A stretch of DNA of 64,000 bases from Acidimicrobiia bacterium (GTDB lineage Bacteria > Actinomycetota > Acidimicrobiia > Acidimicrobiales > Bin134). The first letter of the stretch is position 1. Each line of letters starts with the position of its first letter. The notes under the pieces are model-generated. The model did not search any database, had not been told where the DNA came from, and worked only from the letters and a program-made list of their open reading frames with translations. The DNA lies in assembly GCA_022822905.1 (NCBI GenBank), contig JAJDYE010000016.1, positions 62,001-126,000 on the forward strand, given 5' to 3'. This document shows, one piece after another, positions 36,135 to 44,297 of the stretch. The position numbers and the translations under genes are program-made.

Positions 36135-36203
36135 TTCCCCTCCACCATGGAGGCCATCGACATCGCTACCGACTTACTCGCCGAAGGCGATGCCGCTGAT
36201 TGA
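36135..36203 (+). pseudogene. C-terminal fragment of a second carboxymuconolactone decarboxylase-like gene
   Basis: In frame from 36135 to TGA at 36201 the sequence reads FPSTMEAIDIATDLLAEGDAAD. It aligns without gaps to the end of the protein coded at 35,070 (FPAAMKAFEIATETFAERDVTA), about 10 identities in 22 and the stop in nearly the same place. No start or upstream homology is present: the similarity begins right after the stop zone of the antitoxin-like gene. It seems to be the rest of a gene whose 5-prime part was replaced or deleted when the toxin-antitoxin-like unit arrived. Confidence 0.55.
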
Positions 36204-36223
36204 GCGAACACCTGTGAGTAACA

Positions 36224-37129
36224 ATGGCGACTATGCGCCGCCACCCCGTAGGGACCCGGATTATGCGCCGGCTTCCGGAGAACTGGGAACCCGCCCAATT
36301 CCAGCGATTCGAGGTCTCACCGGTGGCCCCCACTATCGGCGCTGAGCTATCTGGCTTGTCTCTGGAAAATGTGGACGACAAGCTGTTCGCAGAACTCGAC
36401 CGGGCCTTGCTGGAGTGGAAGGTGCTCATCGTGCGAGGTCAGCCCATCGATGTCGCTGCCCAGGGAGCGCTGGCCCTTCGCTGGGGACCGCTGACCGACG
36501 ATCAGTTGATCCCCAATCCCGGCACCGCCGCCCAAACAGATGCCATCACCTTCGAGCGCAACGACACCGTGGTCGGACTGGAGAACATGTGGCACACCGA
36601 CGGCACGTTTCGAACCCACCCGCCGGTCTGCACCATCCTGAGAGCCATCGAGATTCCTTCTGTGGGGGGCGACACCCTGTTCGCCGACATGGCCGCCGCC
36701 TGGGACAACCTCGACCCTGACCTTCAAGACCGACTGACCTCCCTGTCAGCCCGCCACGACTGGAGCATCGGGGCCTACGCCGACAAGTACGGGGACGATC
36801 TGGACGAGCTGCGGGCCGAAGTTCCTCCCGCTGTCCACCCGGTGGCCCGCCCTCATCCCCGCACTGGACGGCTCACCCTGTTCGTGAACGCCGGCTTCAC
36901 TGCCGATTTGGTTGGTCGCGACGGCTCACCGGTTGACGACAGCGACGAGTTGCTCAACCTGCTCTGCCGCCAAGCCGAGATCCCCGAATACCACTGCCGG
37001 GTCCGCTGGGCCGCTGACACTGTGGTGATCTGGGACAACCAAGCCGTTCAGCACTACGGCGTCAACGACTACCACCCCACTCGCCGAGTAATGGCCCGCG
37101 CCTCGGTCGCGGGAAACAGCGTCAGCTGA
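36224..37129 (+). CDS. TauD/TfdA family Fe(II)/2-oxoglutarate dioxygenase
   Basis: 301 aa. Iron ligands H124 and D126 (WHTDGTF) and distal H277 (QHYGVNDYH), with the 2-oxoglutarate arginine in RRVMARAS near 288-292. VGGDTLFADMAAAWD near 146 is a conserved segment. The family oxidises sulfonates (taurine), aryloxyalkanoates and other carboxylates or sulfates. With a sulfonate-type gene set at the start of this window, a sulfonate substrate is thinkable but not supported by neighbours here. The first residues (MATMRRHPVGT) are uncertain; M4 or M14 could be the real start. Confidence 0.92.
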   Translation: MATMRRHPVGTRIMRRLPENWEPAQFQRFEVSPVAPTIGAELSGLSLENVDDKLFAELDRALLEWKVLIVRGQPIDVAAQGALALRWGPLTDDQLIPNPGTAAQTDAITFERNDTVVGLENMWHTDGTFRTHPPVCTILRAIEIPSVGGDTLFADMAAAWDNLDPDLQDRLTSLSARHDWSIGAYADKYGDDLDELRAEVPPAVHPVARPHPRTGRLTLFVNAGFTADLVGRDGSPVDDSDELLNLLCRQAEIPEYHCRVRWAADTVVIWDNQAVQHYGVNDYHPTRRVMARASVAGNSVS

Positions 37130-37442
37130 GGCCTATGGCCAGGATTGAGCCCCAGATCGTCACGGCGAATCCCACCAGCGTAAACACCATTGTGCGAGTT
37201 TGCTGGGCGAACATCTGCTTCATTTCGCCACGCAGATTCGTAAACTCTGCCTGGGCCCATTCCTTGAGGGCCCTGATGTCGTCTTTGGTGGCTCTGATGT
37301 CGTCTTTGGTGGCTAGGTTGTACCAATAGGTGGGGGGAAGGCTCTCCATAAGCGTTCTGGCCTCCTCCTCTCCTAGGACTTCGGTAAGACGCTGCATCAG
37401 CGCCAAACGCCGTTCCTCTCCAATGGGCTCACTCACAGGCAT
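37122..37442 (-). CDS. Small coiled-coil protein with C-terminal membrane anchor
   Basis: 106 aa from ATG 37442. This start has AAGGAGG six bases upstream, and is better than the longer frame to 37469. Order: a helical head (ERRLALMQRLTEVLGEEEARTLMESLPP), a coiled coil from about residue 44 with heptads ATKDDIR repeated twice, RGEMKQMFAQQ, and one hydrophobic helix at about 84-104. Such proteins resemble the DUF1640-like or CCDC90-like group in shape. Role unknown. The 3-prime end overlaps the convergent dioxygenase gene by eight bases. Confidence 0.82.
   Translation of the reverse strand: MPVSEPIGEERRLALMQRLTEVLGEEEARTLMESLPPTYWYNLATKDDIRATKDDIRALKEWAQAEFTNLRGEMKQMFAQQTRTMVFTLVGFAVTIWGSILAIGLS
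37273..37314. repeat. Perfect 21-bp tandem duplication coding one coiled-coil heptad
   Basis: Two identical 21-base units (37273-37293 and 37294-37314) inside the coiled-coil gene. Each codes ATKDDIR, exactly seven residues, so each added unit lengthens the coiled coil by one heptad without frame change. Perfect identity suggests a recent slip event. Confidence 0.92.
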
Positions 37443-37476
37443 GCCCTGCCTCCTTGGATTCTCTGTCACATTGGAG

Positions 37477-37498
37477 GGGGACCGCTTCCGCTGTCCCC
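37477..37498 (-). terminator. Possible hairpin after the MBL gene
   Basis: Six perfect pairs (37477-37482 with 37493-37498) around a ten-base loop, between the MBL hydrolase stop and the coiled-coil gene start on the minus strand. No T-run follows, so terminator function is a weak inference. Confidence 0.3.
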
Positions 37499-37559
37499 GA
37501 GCGATGACCCGACCCTACCGAGCATCAGGGTGTTTTACAACCACCTACTTTGGTGCTGG

Positions 37560-38417
37560 CTACGCCTTGACGGTGAAAACCCAGCGGCCGTCGGCGTTGG
37601 ACAGGTGGCCGCAGCTGGGGCCGGCGAAGTGGGTTCCGAAGATGAGGATGCCGGAGTCGGCGTAACGCTCGCGGAACTCCACTCGGGTGGCCGATGCCCG
37701 CGGTGGGTCGTCGTCGGCGGTCATCACCCATTCGGGGGCGGTGAACTGGATTGGGTGGTGGACAAGGTCGCCGGTGATCACCGCTTCTTGGCCCGCTGAA
37801 GAAATGCGCACACTCACATGGCCGGGGGTGTGGCCAGGTGAGGGCTCCAGGCTGATCTCGCCAGTGACTTGGTGATCGCTGTCCACCAGATCGGCCATCC
37901 CAGCATCGAACACCGGGCGCACGGCATCGCCGAAGGTGATGGCAGCACCTTCGGCACCGGAGTCCCAGTACTCGTACTCGGTGCGACCGAACAGGTAGCG
38001 GGCGTTGGGGAAGGTGGGCACCCACTGGTCGTAGACCAGGATCGTGTTCCAGCCGACGTGGTCGAAGTGCAGGTGGGTACACAGCACGATGTCGATGTCG
38101 CTGGGCTCACACCCAGCGGCAGCCAGCTCGTCAAGGAAGCCATTGCCCAAATGGCTCATCTGAGGAACCAGATCGATGGGGCGGTTGCCGATGCAGGTGT
38201 CCACCATGATGGTCTGGCCCTGCGATTCCAACACCAGGGCGTGGATGGACAGGGCCAGGTCGCCTGATTCATCCAAGAAGTGGGGGGCCAGCCAGTCGGA
38301 GTTGGCCTCGAATACCGCCATGTCGGGTTCCACATACATTCCCTCGGCCGGAACCGGTTGCAGGGTCTCCCGTACCAGCATCACCTTCACGTCACCGACT
38401 TGAGTGGTTAGTGCCAT
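37560..38417 (-). CDS. MBL-fold metallo-hydrolase
   Basis: 285 aa. The metal motif HxHxDH is H115-H117-D119-H120 in CTHLHFDHVG; further ligands appear in PGHTPGHVS (near 212) and GDLVHHPIQ (near 235). N-acyl homoserine lactonase-like and other lactone or ester hydrolases share this layout. Two bases separate it from the luciferase-like gene upstream (38,420), so the two are one operon. The substrate is unknown. Confidence 0.92.
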   Translation of the reverse strand: MALTTQVGDVKVMLVRETLQPVPAEGMYVEPDMAVFEANSDWLAPHFLDESGDLALSIHALVLESQGQTIMVDTCIGNRPIDLVPQMSHLGNGFLDELAAAGCEPSDIDIVLCTHLHFDHVGWNTILVYDQWVPTFPNARYLFGRTEYEYWDSGAEGAAITFGDAVRPVFDAGMADLVDSDHQVTGEISLEPSPGHTPGHVSVRISSAGQEAVITGDLVHHPIQFTAPEWVMTADDDPPRASATRVEFRERYADSGILIFGTHFAGPSCGHLSNADGRWVFTVKA

Positions 38418-38419
38418 AG

Positions 38420-39322
38420 CTATCCTCCGATCTTGTCCAGCACTTCAGCCTGGTAGCGGCCGACGAAGCGCCGGATGTCGTCTATGTCGGTGCTGCCCGA
38501 CTCGGCGGCCGACACGATGAGCCGGTCGAGGCCCGACTCGGCGTACTTCTCAATAAGGCCCATGTCGAACGACCCGCCCCGCTGGTAGCTCCCCGGCCAC
38601 ACCGTCATTTCAATGGCGTCGGGGTCCCGGTCGTGCTCGATGGCGGTAGCTCGGATGGTGGCCACCCGATCGGCATAATCCTCCGGCGAGATCACATAAG
38701 GGTAGAAGCCGTCGCCGATGCGTCCGGCTCGCCGGGCCGCCCTTCCAGTGCTGCCGCCGATGACGATGGGCGGGCCACCGGGCTGGGCCGGGTTGGGCAG
38801 GCTCTCGCACTCCGTGAAGCTCACCGCGTTGCTCTCGTAGGTGCGGTAGCCGGGGGCCCATAGCTCCCGCAGGGCGCCGATGCACTCGTCGAGCCGCTCG
38901 CCCCGGCCCTCATAGGGCACCCCGCAGGCGGCGTACTCCTCGATCTGCCAGCCGCTGCCCACTCCGAGTATCACCCGTCCGCCGCTGAGGGCGTCGAGGG
39001 TGGCCACCCGCTTGGCCATCACCGCCGGCGGGTGCAGGGGCAGCACCACCACCCCGGTGCCCAAGCGCACTCGCTCGGTGACCGAGGCCATGAAGGCCAG
39101 CATCTCCAGCGGGTCGGGCATCACCACGCCGGGGGCGCCGGGCATTCGACCCGACTCCGAGTACGAATAGCGGGGCTCGTAGTTGTTGGCCACCACCACG
39201 TGCTCCACCGTCCAGATCGACTCCACTCCCTCTTCGTCCATCGCCTGGGCGAACTGGGTGATCCAGCGGGCGTCGGTTACCACCGACTCGTGCATGTGGG
39301 GAAGAACTCCGAGACAGACCAT
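38420..39322 (-). CDS. Luciferase-like (LLM class) flavin/F420-dependent oxidoreductase
   Basis: About 300 aa from ATG 39322 (a longer frame to 39361 adds 13 unlikely residues). TIM-barrel. Segments VRLGTGVVVLPLHPPAVMAKRVATLD and GRVILGVGSGWQIEEY (in parts, near 80-125) are typical of F420-dependent members, as is GPPIVIGGSTGRAARRAGRIGDGF. It is coupled to the MBL gene. Divergent from the amidohydrolase at 39,390 across 67 bases. Confidence 0.9.
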   Translation of the reverse strand: MVCLGVLPHMHESVVTDARWITQFAQAMDEEGVESIWTVEHVVVANNYEPRYSYSESGRMPGAPGVVMPDPLEMLAFMASVTERVRLGTGVVVLPLHPPAVMAKRVATLDALSGGRVILGVGSGWQIEEYAACGVPYEGRGERLDECIGALRELWAPGYRTYESNAVSFTECESLPNPAQPGGPPIVIGGSTGRAARRAGRIGDGFYPYVISPEDYADRVATIRATAIEHDRDPDAIEMTVWPGSYQRGGSFDMGLIEKYAESGLDRLIVSAAESGSTDIDDIRRFVGRYQAEVLDKIGG

Positions 39323-39389
39323 GGGCGGAACATTACGCCCTGTCCGCCCGGCGCGGGCCACCGCCCGCCCGAGGGGTTAGCTTCATGGC

Positions 39390-40466
39390 ATGCCGGAGCA
39401 TCTGGTGATCGACGTGGACGGCCATGTGTTCGAGCCCGACGAGCTGTGGGAACAGTACCTTCCGGTCCAGTTCCACGAGCGGCGGCCCCGGCTGATCACC
39501 GATGAGCGGGGCACCACCCGCTATGTGATCGAGGGCAAGGTGATCCCCCCGGGCACCGGAGTGGGCGCCTGGGCTCCCGAGGGCATCCGAGAATCCACCA
39601 CCCTCCGGGAAGGCGGGGTCGACTCGGGGCTCCGGCTGGCCGACATGGACACCGAAGGCATCGACATCGCCGTGCTATACGGGGCGATGTCGCTCGGTCT
39701 GTACGCCGGAACCGACCAAGAGCTGACCGCGGCCTGCTGTCGGGCCTTCAACAACTGGCTGGCCGACTGGTGCTCGGCCGACCCCAAGCGCTTGCGGGGC
39801 ACCCCGGCGCTACCGCTGAAGTGGATGGGCGAGGCGGTGGCCGAGGCCGAGCGATGCGTGACAGAACTGGGATTCGTGTCCCTGACCGTCCCGTGTGCGG
39901 TGGGCGACCGCAATCCCGACCACCCCGACAACGACTCGCTCTACGACCTGGCTGAGCAGCTCGACGTGCCCTTGGGCTTCCACGCTGGCGGCTGCCGGTT
40001 CGCCAACGGCCGGTTCACCGACGCCTACGCCCAGCTACACGTGATCGAGTTCCCTTTCAACCTGATGTTCGCGGCCACCACGCTGATCTGCGGCGGGGTG
40101 TTTGAGCGGTTCAAGCGGCTGCGAGTGGCATTGCTGGAAGGCGGGGTGGGCTGGGTGCCCCACACCCTGGAGCGCCTCAACGAGCACTATGAATACCGGA
40201 GCCACGAGTTTGACGCCATCACCAAGCCGCCCGGCGAGTACCTGGCCGAGGGGCGGCTGTTCGTATCCACTGAGGGCGAACATGGCTTGCCCCAGGTGAT
40301 CGAGCAGATCGGCTGCGACATCATCGTGTGGGCATCGGACTACCCCCACTGGGACAGCGACTTCCCCACCAGTGTGACCGGCGTGGCCAACCGCCCCGAC
40401 CTGGCCGATGCCCACAAGCAGGCCATTTTCGAGACCAACCCCAAGCGGCTCTTCGGATGGGATTGA
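39390..40466 (+). CDS. Amidohydrolase-family protein (Amidohydro_2)
   Basis: 358 aa. Metal-site segment VIDVDGHVFEP at residues 4-14 has D-G-H in place of D-x-H variants; WASDYPHWDSDFP near 310 closes the site and VALLEGGVGWVPHTLERL is the usual middle segment. First gene of a three-gene run with the 346-aa protein at 40,471 and the selenoprotein at 41,530 (gaps of 4 and 18 bases), so the three should share a transcript. Confidence 0.9.
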   Translation: MPEHLVIDVDGHVFEPDELWEQYLPVQFHERRPRLITDERGTTRYVIEGKVIPPGTGVGAWAPEGIRESTTLREGGVDSGLRLADMDTEGIDIAVLYGAMSLGLYAGTDQELTAACCRAFNNWLADWCSADPKRLRGTPALPLKWMGEAVAEAERCVTELGFVSLTVPCAVGDRNPDHPDNDSLYDLAEQLDVPLGFHAGGCRFANGRFTDAYAQLHVIEFPFNLMFAATTLICGGVFERFKRLRVALLEGGVGWVPHTLERLNEHYEYRSHEFDAITKPPGEYLAEGRLFVSTEGEHGLPQVIEQIGCDIIVWASDYPHWDSDFPTSVTGVANRPDLADAHKQAIFETNPKRLFGWD

Positions 40467-40470
40467 GCAC

Positions 40471-41511
40471 ATGAGCCTGATCACGACTGCCGACACCATT
40501 GAAGAGTGGGTGGAGTTGGCCCATGCCGAAGGGCTGACTGACGGGTTGCCGGTGTATCCCCCCACCCGCGCCGCGGTTGACGCCTTGGTGGAGGCTTCGG
40601 GCCGCGATCACGGCCAGCTACTGGGGGCCATCCCCCCGAGGGGTGGGGCGGCCACAGTCGAGGTGGTGGCAGCCAACGCGGCCATGGCCGGCTGTCGGCC
40701 CGAGCACTTCGAGGTGGTGCTGACCGCCGTTGAGGCCATGCTGGAGGACCGCTTCAACCTGCGGGGGGTGGTCACCACCACCCATCCGTGCTGGCCGCTG
40801 GTCATAGTGTCGGGACCGATCGTGGAGCAGCTCGACATGGCCCATACCGAATCGGTGTTCAGCGGTGGCGGGGCCCATGCCAACGCGGCCATCGGCCGGG
40901 CCGTCAAGCTGCTGTTGTGGAACGTCGGCGGGGCCACCCCTGGCGAGCCGGTCAAAGAGGTGTTCGGCCACCCAGGCCGCTATGCCTTCTGCGTGGCCGA
41001 GTCGCCGGCCAGCCCGTGGCCTCCGCTGCACCAGGCCCGAGGCATCGACGCAGTCAGCGGGATCACCGTGTTCGCCTGCGAGTCCCCCACCAGCGTGGCC
41101 ATGTGGGGCGCCGACGACACGCCCGTCAACCGCCTGGCGCAGTTGGCCGACGCCATGGCCATCAAGGGGTGCAACAACACCCACACCATGGGCGAGACCC
41201 TGGTGGTGCTCACCCCCAATGAAGCCCGCCACATGGCCGAAAACGGCTACGACCGGGCCGCCGTGCAAGAGCAACTCTGGCAGCAGGCCCGGCGGCGCAT
41301 CGGCGACCTCCTTTCCCCCGGTGTTCCTCCCTATGCGTGGTGGCCCGACTGGGTGGACACCGGTGACCCCGACACGCTGGTGCCGGTCACCGAGAGGCCC
41401 GAGGACATCCACCTGATGGTCACCGGGGCCGAGTCCATCCCCTGGATGGCGGTGTGCGCCGGCTGGGGCAACCTGGGCGGCTACGCGGTGAGCCGAGCGC
41501 TGGATGGTTAG
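40471..41511 (+). CDS. Conserved protein encoded beside the UGSC selenoprotein
   Basis: 346 aa. I do not know an established function. Motifs that look conserved: GLPVYPPTRAAVDAL near 24-38, ANAAMAGCRPEHFEVV near 68, HPCWPLVIVSGPI near 103, ANAAIGRAVKLLLWNVGG near 130, and KGCNNTHTMGETLVVL near 232. From memory, similar proteins stand next to UGSC-family genes in other genomes. Three Cys near conserved motifs (C75, C105, C234 approximately) could meet the selenol/thiol of the partner. No signal peptide or membrane helix. ATG 40471 is four bases after the amidohydrolase stop. Confidence 0.8.
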   Translation: MSLITTADTIEEWVELAHAEGLTDGLPVYPPTRAAVDALVEASGRDHGQLLGAIPPRGGAATVEVVAANAAMAGCRPEHFEVVLTAVEAMLEDRFNLRGVVTTTHPCWPLVIVSGPIVEQLDMAHTESVFSGGGAHANAAIGRAVKLLLWNVGGATPGEPVKEVFGHPGRYAFCVAESPASPWPPLHQARGIDAVSGITVFACESPTSVAMWGADDTPVNRLAQLADAMAIKGCNNTHTMGETLVVLTPNEARHMAENGYDRAAVQEQLWQQARRRIGDLLSPGVPPYAWWPDWVDTGDPDTLVPVTERPEDIHLMVTGAESIPWMAVCAGWGNLGGYAVSRALDG

Positions 41512-41529
41512 AACTGGCAGGATTGGAGT

Positions 41530-42078
41530 GTGAAGTTGGTCGGCGAGCTAGTGGATCCCCGGGGCCAAGTGGTGGTCAACCAGGACGCTCTGGCGTCCCG
41601 TCGAGGCCACACCCAGGGGCCGCTGACCATCGGTTTCCTGGTCAACGAGTACAACCCCTCGTCTGGCCCCGACTTCACCCGCTACACCGAGGTGCTGGAG
41701 CAGGAGTTCCGCAACCGCCTGGACGTGGACGCGGTGGTCCGCCAGCACAAGCCGGTGCTCAGCCGCCCCGCGGGCGACGAGATGCTGGCCTCATTCCGGG
41801 CCTGCGCGGGGGTGGTCAACGGCCTGGCCAAATGAGGCTCATGCACGTCGGGCAGTGTGCTCGACGCCGTGAACCTGGAGAGGCTGGGCATCCCCACTGT
41901 CACCGTGGTGACTGAGCCCTTCACCGTGGCCGCCGACACCGTGGCCCGCTCCTTGGGCATGCCCGACGTCCCCCGGGTGGTGATCCCCCACGACTACCTA
42001 AGCGAGGACACCGACGCCATCGCCAAGAAGCTCGAGCCCCTGCTCGACGAGATTCTCGACCGGTTGCTGGTTCGCTGA
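41530..42078 (+). CDS. UGSC-family selenoprotein (TGA at 41833-41835 read as Sec102)
   Basis: 182 aa when the in-frame TGA is read as selenocysteine; a simple reading stops at 101 aa. GTG start at 41530. Around the TGA the protein reads CAGVVNGLAK-U-GSCTSGS, the U-G-S-C motif that names this family; the frame then runs on with good coding character (VLDAVNLERLGIPTVTVVTEPF, split here by nothing but sense codons) to TAG-free end at TGA 42076. A bacterial SECIS hairpin follows at the right distance (separate entry). The Sec and the Cys three residues later could form a selenenylsulfide redox pair. No signal peptide is visible, so a cytoplasmic redox or detoxification role with the 40,471 partner is the best guess. 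Confidence 0.9.
41846..41866 (+). promoter_or_regulatory. Bacterial SECIS element
   Basis: Hairpin of eight consecutive pairs: 41846-41853 with 41859-41866, all Watson-Crick but one G-U wobble (41851 with 41861), closing on the loop AGUGU (41854-41858). Counting U of the UGA as 1, the loop is nucleotides 22-26 and shows G23 and U24, the same positions contacted by SelB in the E. coli fdhF element. The bulged U17 of fdhF is not reproduced exactly. Confidence 0.85.
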
Positions 42079-42097
42079 ACGGCCGCTGGTTCGCCGA

Positions 42098-43306
42098 CTA
42101 CGAACTCTGCTCTTGGAATTCCTCGGGGCTGAGGATGCGGCCGCCGTCTTTGAACAAGATGTCGTTGTAGCCCTGGCCAGGGGGGATGAACTCGGCCCAG
42201 ATGGGCTTGTGGTAGCCCACATAGATGGTGCGGCGTCCGCCGGAGGCGGGGGCGGCAGTGGGAGGCGGGGCACCGTGCATGGTGTGGCCGTAGTGGACGG
42301 TGACATCGCCGGGCGAGGCGCTGATTGCCACCGTGGGCCAGTCATCGCGCACATGACGAGACCGACTGGACGAGTCGCTAGAACCAGCCAGGTAATGGAG
42401 CTGGCCGTTGGCCTCAGAGCACTCGTCAAGCTGGATGCCGATGCTCACCGTGGGACAGGTGATGGAGTGCCCGCCGGTGCCGCAGTCCCGGTGCCAGGGC
42501 AAGTCGGCCATGCCCTCCACGATGCTGGGCAGCTTGATGACCACCGAAACGCCGTCGCCCCTCTCGGGATAAGCGGCGAAGTCGTCTCCGCCCAGCGCGC
42601 CGATGGCATCCAGACGATGATCGCCGATCAGGCTGAGCATCAGCTCGCTGCGGTCGTCCATGTGGGTCACCCGGCAGCACACCTCCTCGCCATCGGCGTT
42701 GGTAGCCCACCAGGAGCGGTGGTCGTCGGGGGTGGCCTCGCTTCGCTGGCGCTCCACCTCGGCCCGCAAAGCGTCGATCTCCTCGGCGCTGAACACGCCA
42801 CGGATGTGGAGGAACCCGGCCTCGTTGAGGTACCGGCCCATCTCCTCGTGGTCGTCGTCGAGAGTGAAGCTGCGGGACAGGTCCACCGTGGGCTCCCATC
42901 CCTCGTACAGGGGACGGCCGTGGTACATGGCCAACAGCACCGGCTCGAAGTCCTCGAACAGCCCGAAATCGCCCCGAACCATCTCGGCAGCCTCGGAGTA
43001 AAGCAATCCGACCCAGGTCCACAGTTCGGCCACGTAGTTCGACCAGTTCTGCTCGCTGACCTCCACCACTAGCTCGGCGTCGTCACCGGGCCGGATCTCA
43101 ATCTCACCGTCGCCCACCACATAGGTCTCCGACCGGCCGTCGGTCAGCCGCCAAGCAAAGCTCTTGACCAAGGCGCCTGAGCCGATGCTCGCGGCCAACG
43201 CCCCGTTGCCCTCGGCCAAGAGCCGGGGCAGCTCCTCTGAATGGAATTGTTCGAAATCCAGGGTGTCAAACAGAGGAAGACGGGGAGCGTGATCCACTAC
43301 AGCCAT
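42098..43306 (-). CDS. Phytanoyl-CoA dioxygenase (PhyH)-like protein with SCP2-like N-terminal part
   Basis: 402 aa. Residues 1-140 resemble a sterol-carrier (SCP2-like) domain in pattern (FAWRLTDGRSETYVVGDGEIE; LLYSEAAEMVRGDFGLFEDFEPVL, both split at domain edges). Residues 150-395 are a PhyH-type Fe(II)/2-oxoglutarate oxygenase: iron ligands H272 and D274 (PWHRDCGTGG) and probable H344 (GHTMHGAPP). The fold predicts hydroxylation of a lipid or terpenoid held by the carrier domain; the SCP2 call is inference. Second gene of an operon after the SDR at 43,352; convergent with the selenoprotein. Confidence 0.85.
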   Translation of the reverse strand: MAVVDHAPRLPLFDTLDFEQFHSEELPRLLAEGNGALAASIGSGALVKSFAWRLTDGRSETYVVGDGEIEIRPGDDAELVVEVSEQNWSNYVAELWTWVGLLYSEAAEMVRGDFGLFEDFEPVLLAMYHGRPLYEGWEPTVDLSRSFTLDDDHEEMGRYLNEAGFLHIRGVFSAEEIDALRAEVERQRSEATPDDHRSWWATNADGEEVCCRVTHMDDRSELMLSLIGDHRLDAIGALGGDDFAAYPERGDGVSVVIKLPSIVEGMADLPWHRDCGTGGHSITCPTVSIGIQLDECSEANGQLHYLAGSSDSSSRSRHVRDDWPTVAISASPGDVTVHYGHTMHGAPPPTAAPASGGRRTIYVGYHKPIWAEFIPPGQGYNDILFKDGGRILSPEEFQEQSS

Positions 43307-43351
43307 GAAGAGAATTTAGTCCACCGCTACCCGAGGACCCCGAAGCGCCCG

Positions 43352-44185
43352 CTAGAACTCCATTCCCTCATAGGGATCGGTGGGGTTGCGGCGGGCCTCG
43401 ATGTCGGTGAAGCGAACTGCGGCCGCTTCGGGAGTGATGTCATGGGTGAATACCCAAAACCGGTCCTCAACAATGGCGCTGACCACGTTGGCGGCAACCT
43501 GGGAAGGGGCAATTCCCCGGGCACTGAGCATCTCCCGCATCGGGGTCATGATGGCGTTCTGGGTGGCGGTCAGCTCGGCATCATAAGGTCGGTTCCGCTC
43601 CGACTGAAAGATCTGGGTGTTCACTAAGTTGGGGCACAGGCAAGAGACCCCAACACCGAGAGGATGCACCTCCCGCCACAGCGACTCGCTCAACCCCACC
43701 ACGGCGTGTTTGGTGGCGCAGTACATGCCCAGGGCGCTGTTGGTGACCAATCCGGCCTCCGATGCAGTGTTCACTATGTGACCTTCCCCAGCCTCGGCCA
43801 GGATCGGACCGAACGTGATCACTCCGTGAGCCACCCCCATCACGTTGACCCCTACGATCCACTCCCACTCCTCGGCGGTGGTCTCCAGCATCAAGCCGCC
43901 AGGCCCCACCCCGGCGTTGTTGCACACCACATGCACTCCGCCGTATGCCGACAGGGTTTGGTCAGCCAGGTCTTTCACCGAGGCCGCGTCGCTCACATCG
44001 CACAGCACGCCCAACACATCGGCACCTTCGGACTGGACGTTTGAAGCCGACGCAGCCAGTGCCTCCTCCTCAACATCGGCCATCACCACCTGCATCCCCT
44101 CGGAGACGAACTGCTTGGTCATGGCCAAGCCGATCCCGCTGGCCGCCCCCGTTACCACCGCGACCTTGCCCTTGAGCTCCTTCAT
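43352..44185 (-). CDS. Short-chain dehydrogenase/reductase
   Basis: 277 aa from ATG 44185, where an AGAGAGG stands eight bases upstream and the Rossmann core begins (KVAVVTGAASGIG). Catalytic YxxxK is in MYCATKHAVVG near 155. A frame open to 44650 is only antisense to the next gene. Likely oxidises an alcohol on the same substrate as the PhyH protein that follows 45 bases later. Confidence 0.92.
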   Translation of the reverse strand: MKELKGKVAVVTGAASGIGLAMTKQFVSEGMQVVMADVEEEALAASASNVQSEGADVLGVLCDVSDAASVKDLADQTLSAYGGVHVVCNNAGVGPGGLMLETTAEEWEWIVGVNVMGVAHGVITFGPILAEAGEGHIVNTASEAGLVTNSALGMYCATKHAVVGLSESLWREVHPLGVGVSCLCPNLVNTQIFQSERNRPYDAELTATQNAIMTPMREMLSARGIAPSQVAANVVSAIVEDRFWVFTHDITPEAAAVRFTDIEARRNPTDPYEGMEF

Positions 44186-44297
44186 GACCTCGACCTCTCT
44201 TCTCTGCCTTCGGAGCCTCATATTGCCAGGGATAATTCGCAGTTGATGATTTCTGCGTGACTCAGCAGACAGGGCGACAAGCCGTAGGGTGAGGGGA

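Noticed and set aside
41454-41915. A 153-codon frame covering the UGSC TGA in another frame.
   Set aside because: Arg/Gly/Pro-rich shadow of the true genes; no family pattern.
41857-42078. A separate 73-aa gene after the UGSC stop.
   Set aside because: It is in the same frame as the upstream part, begins within the UGSC domain and has no own ribosome binding site; TGA readthrough explains both pieces.
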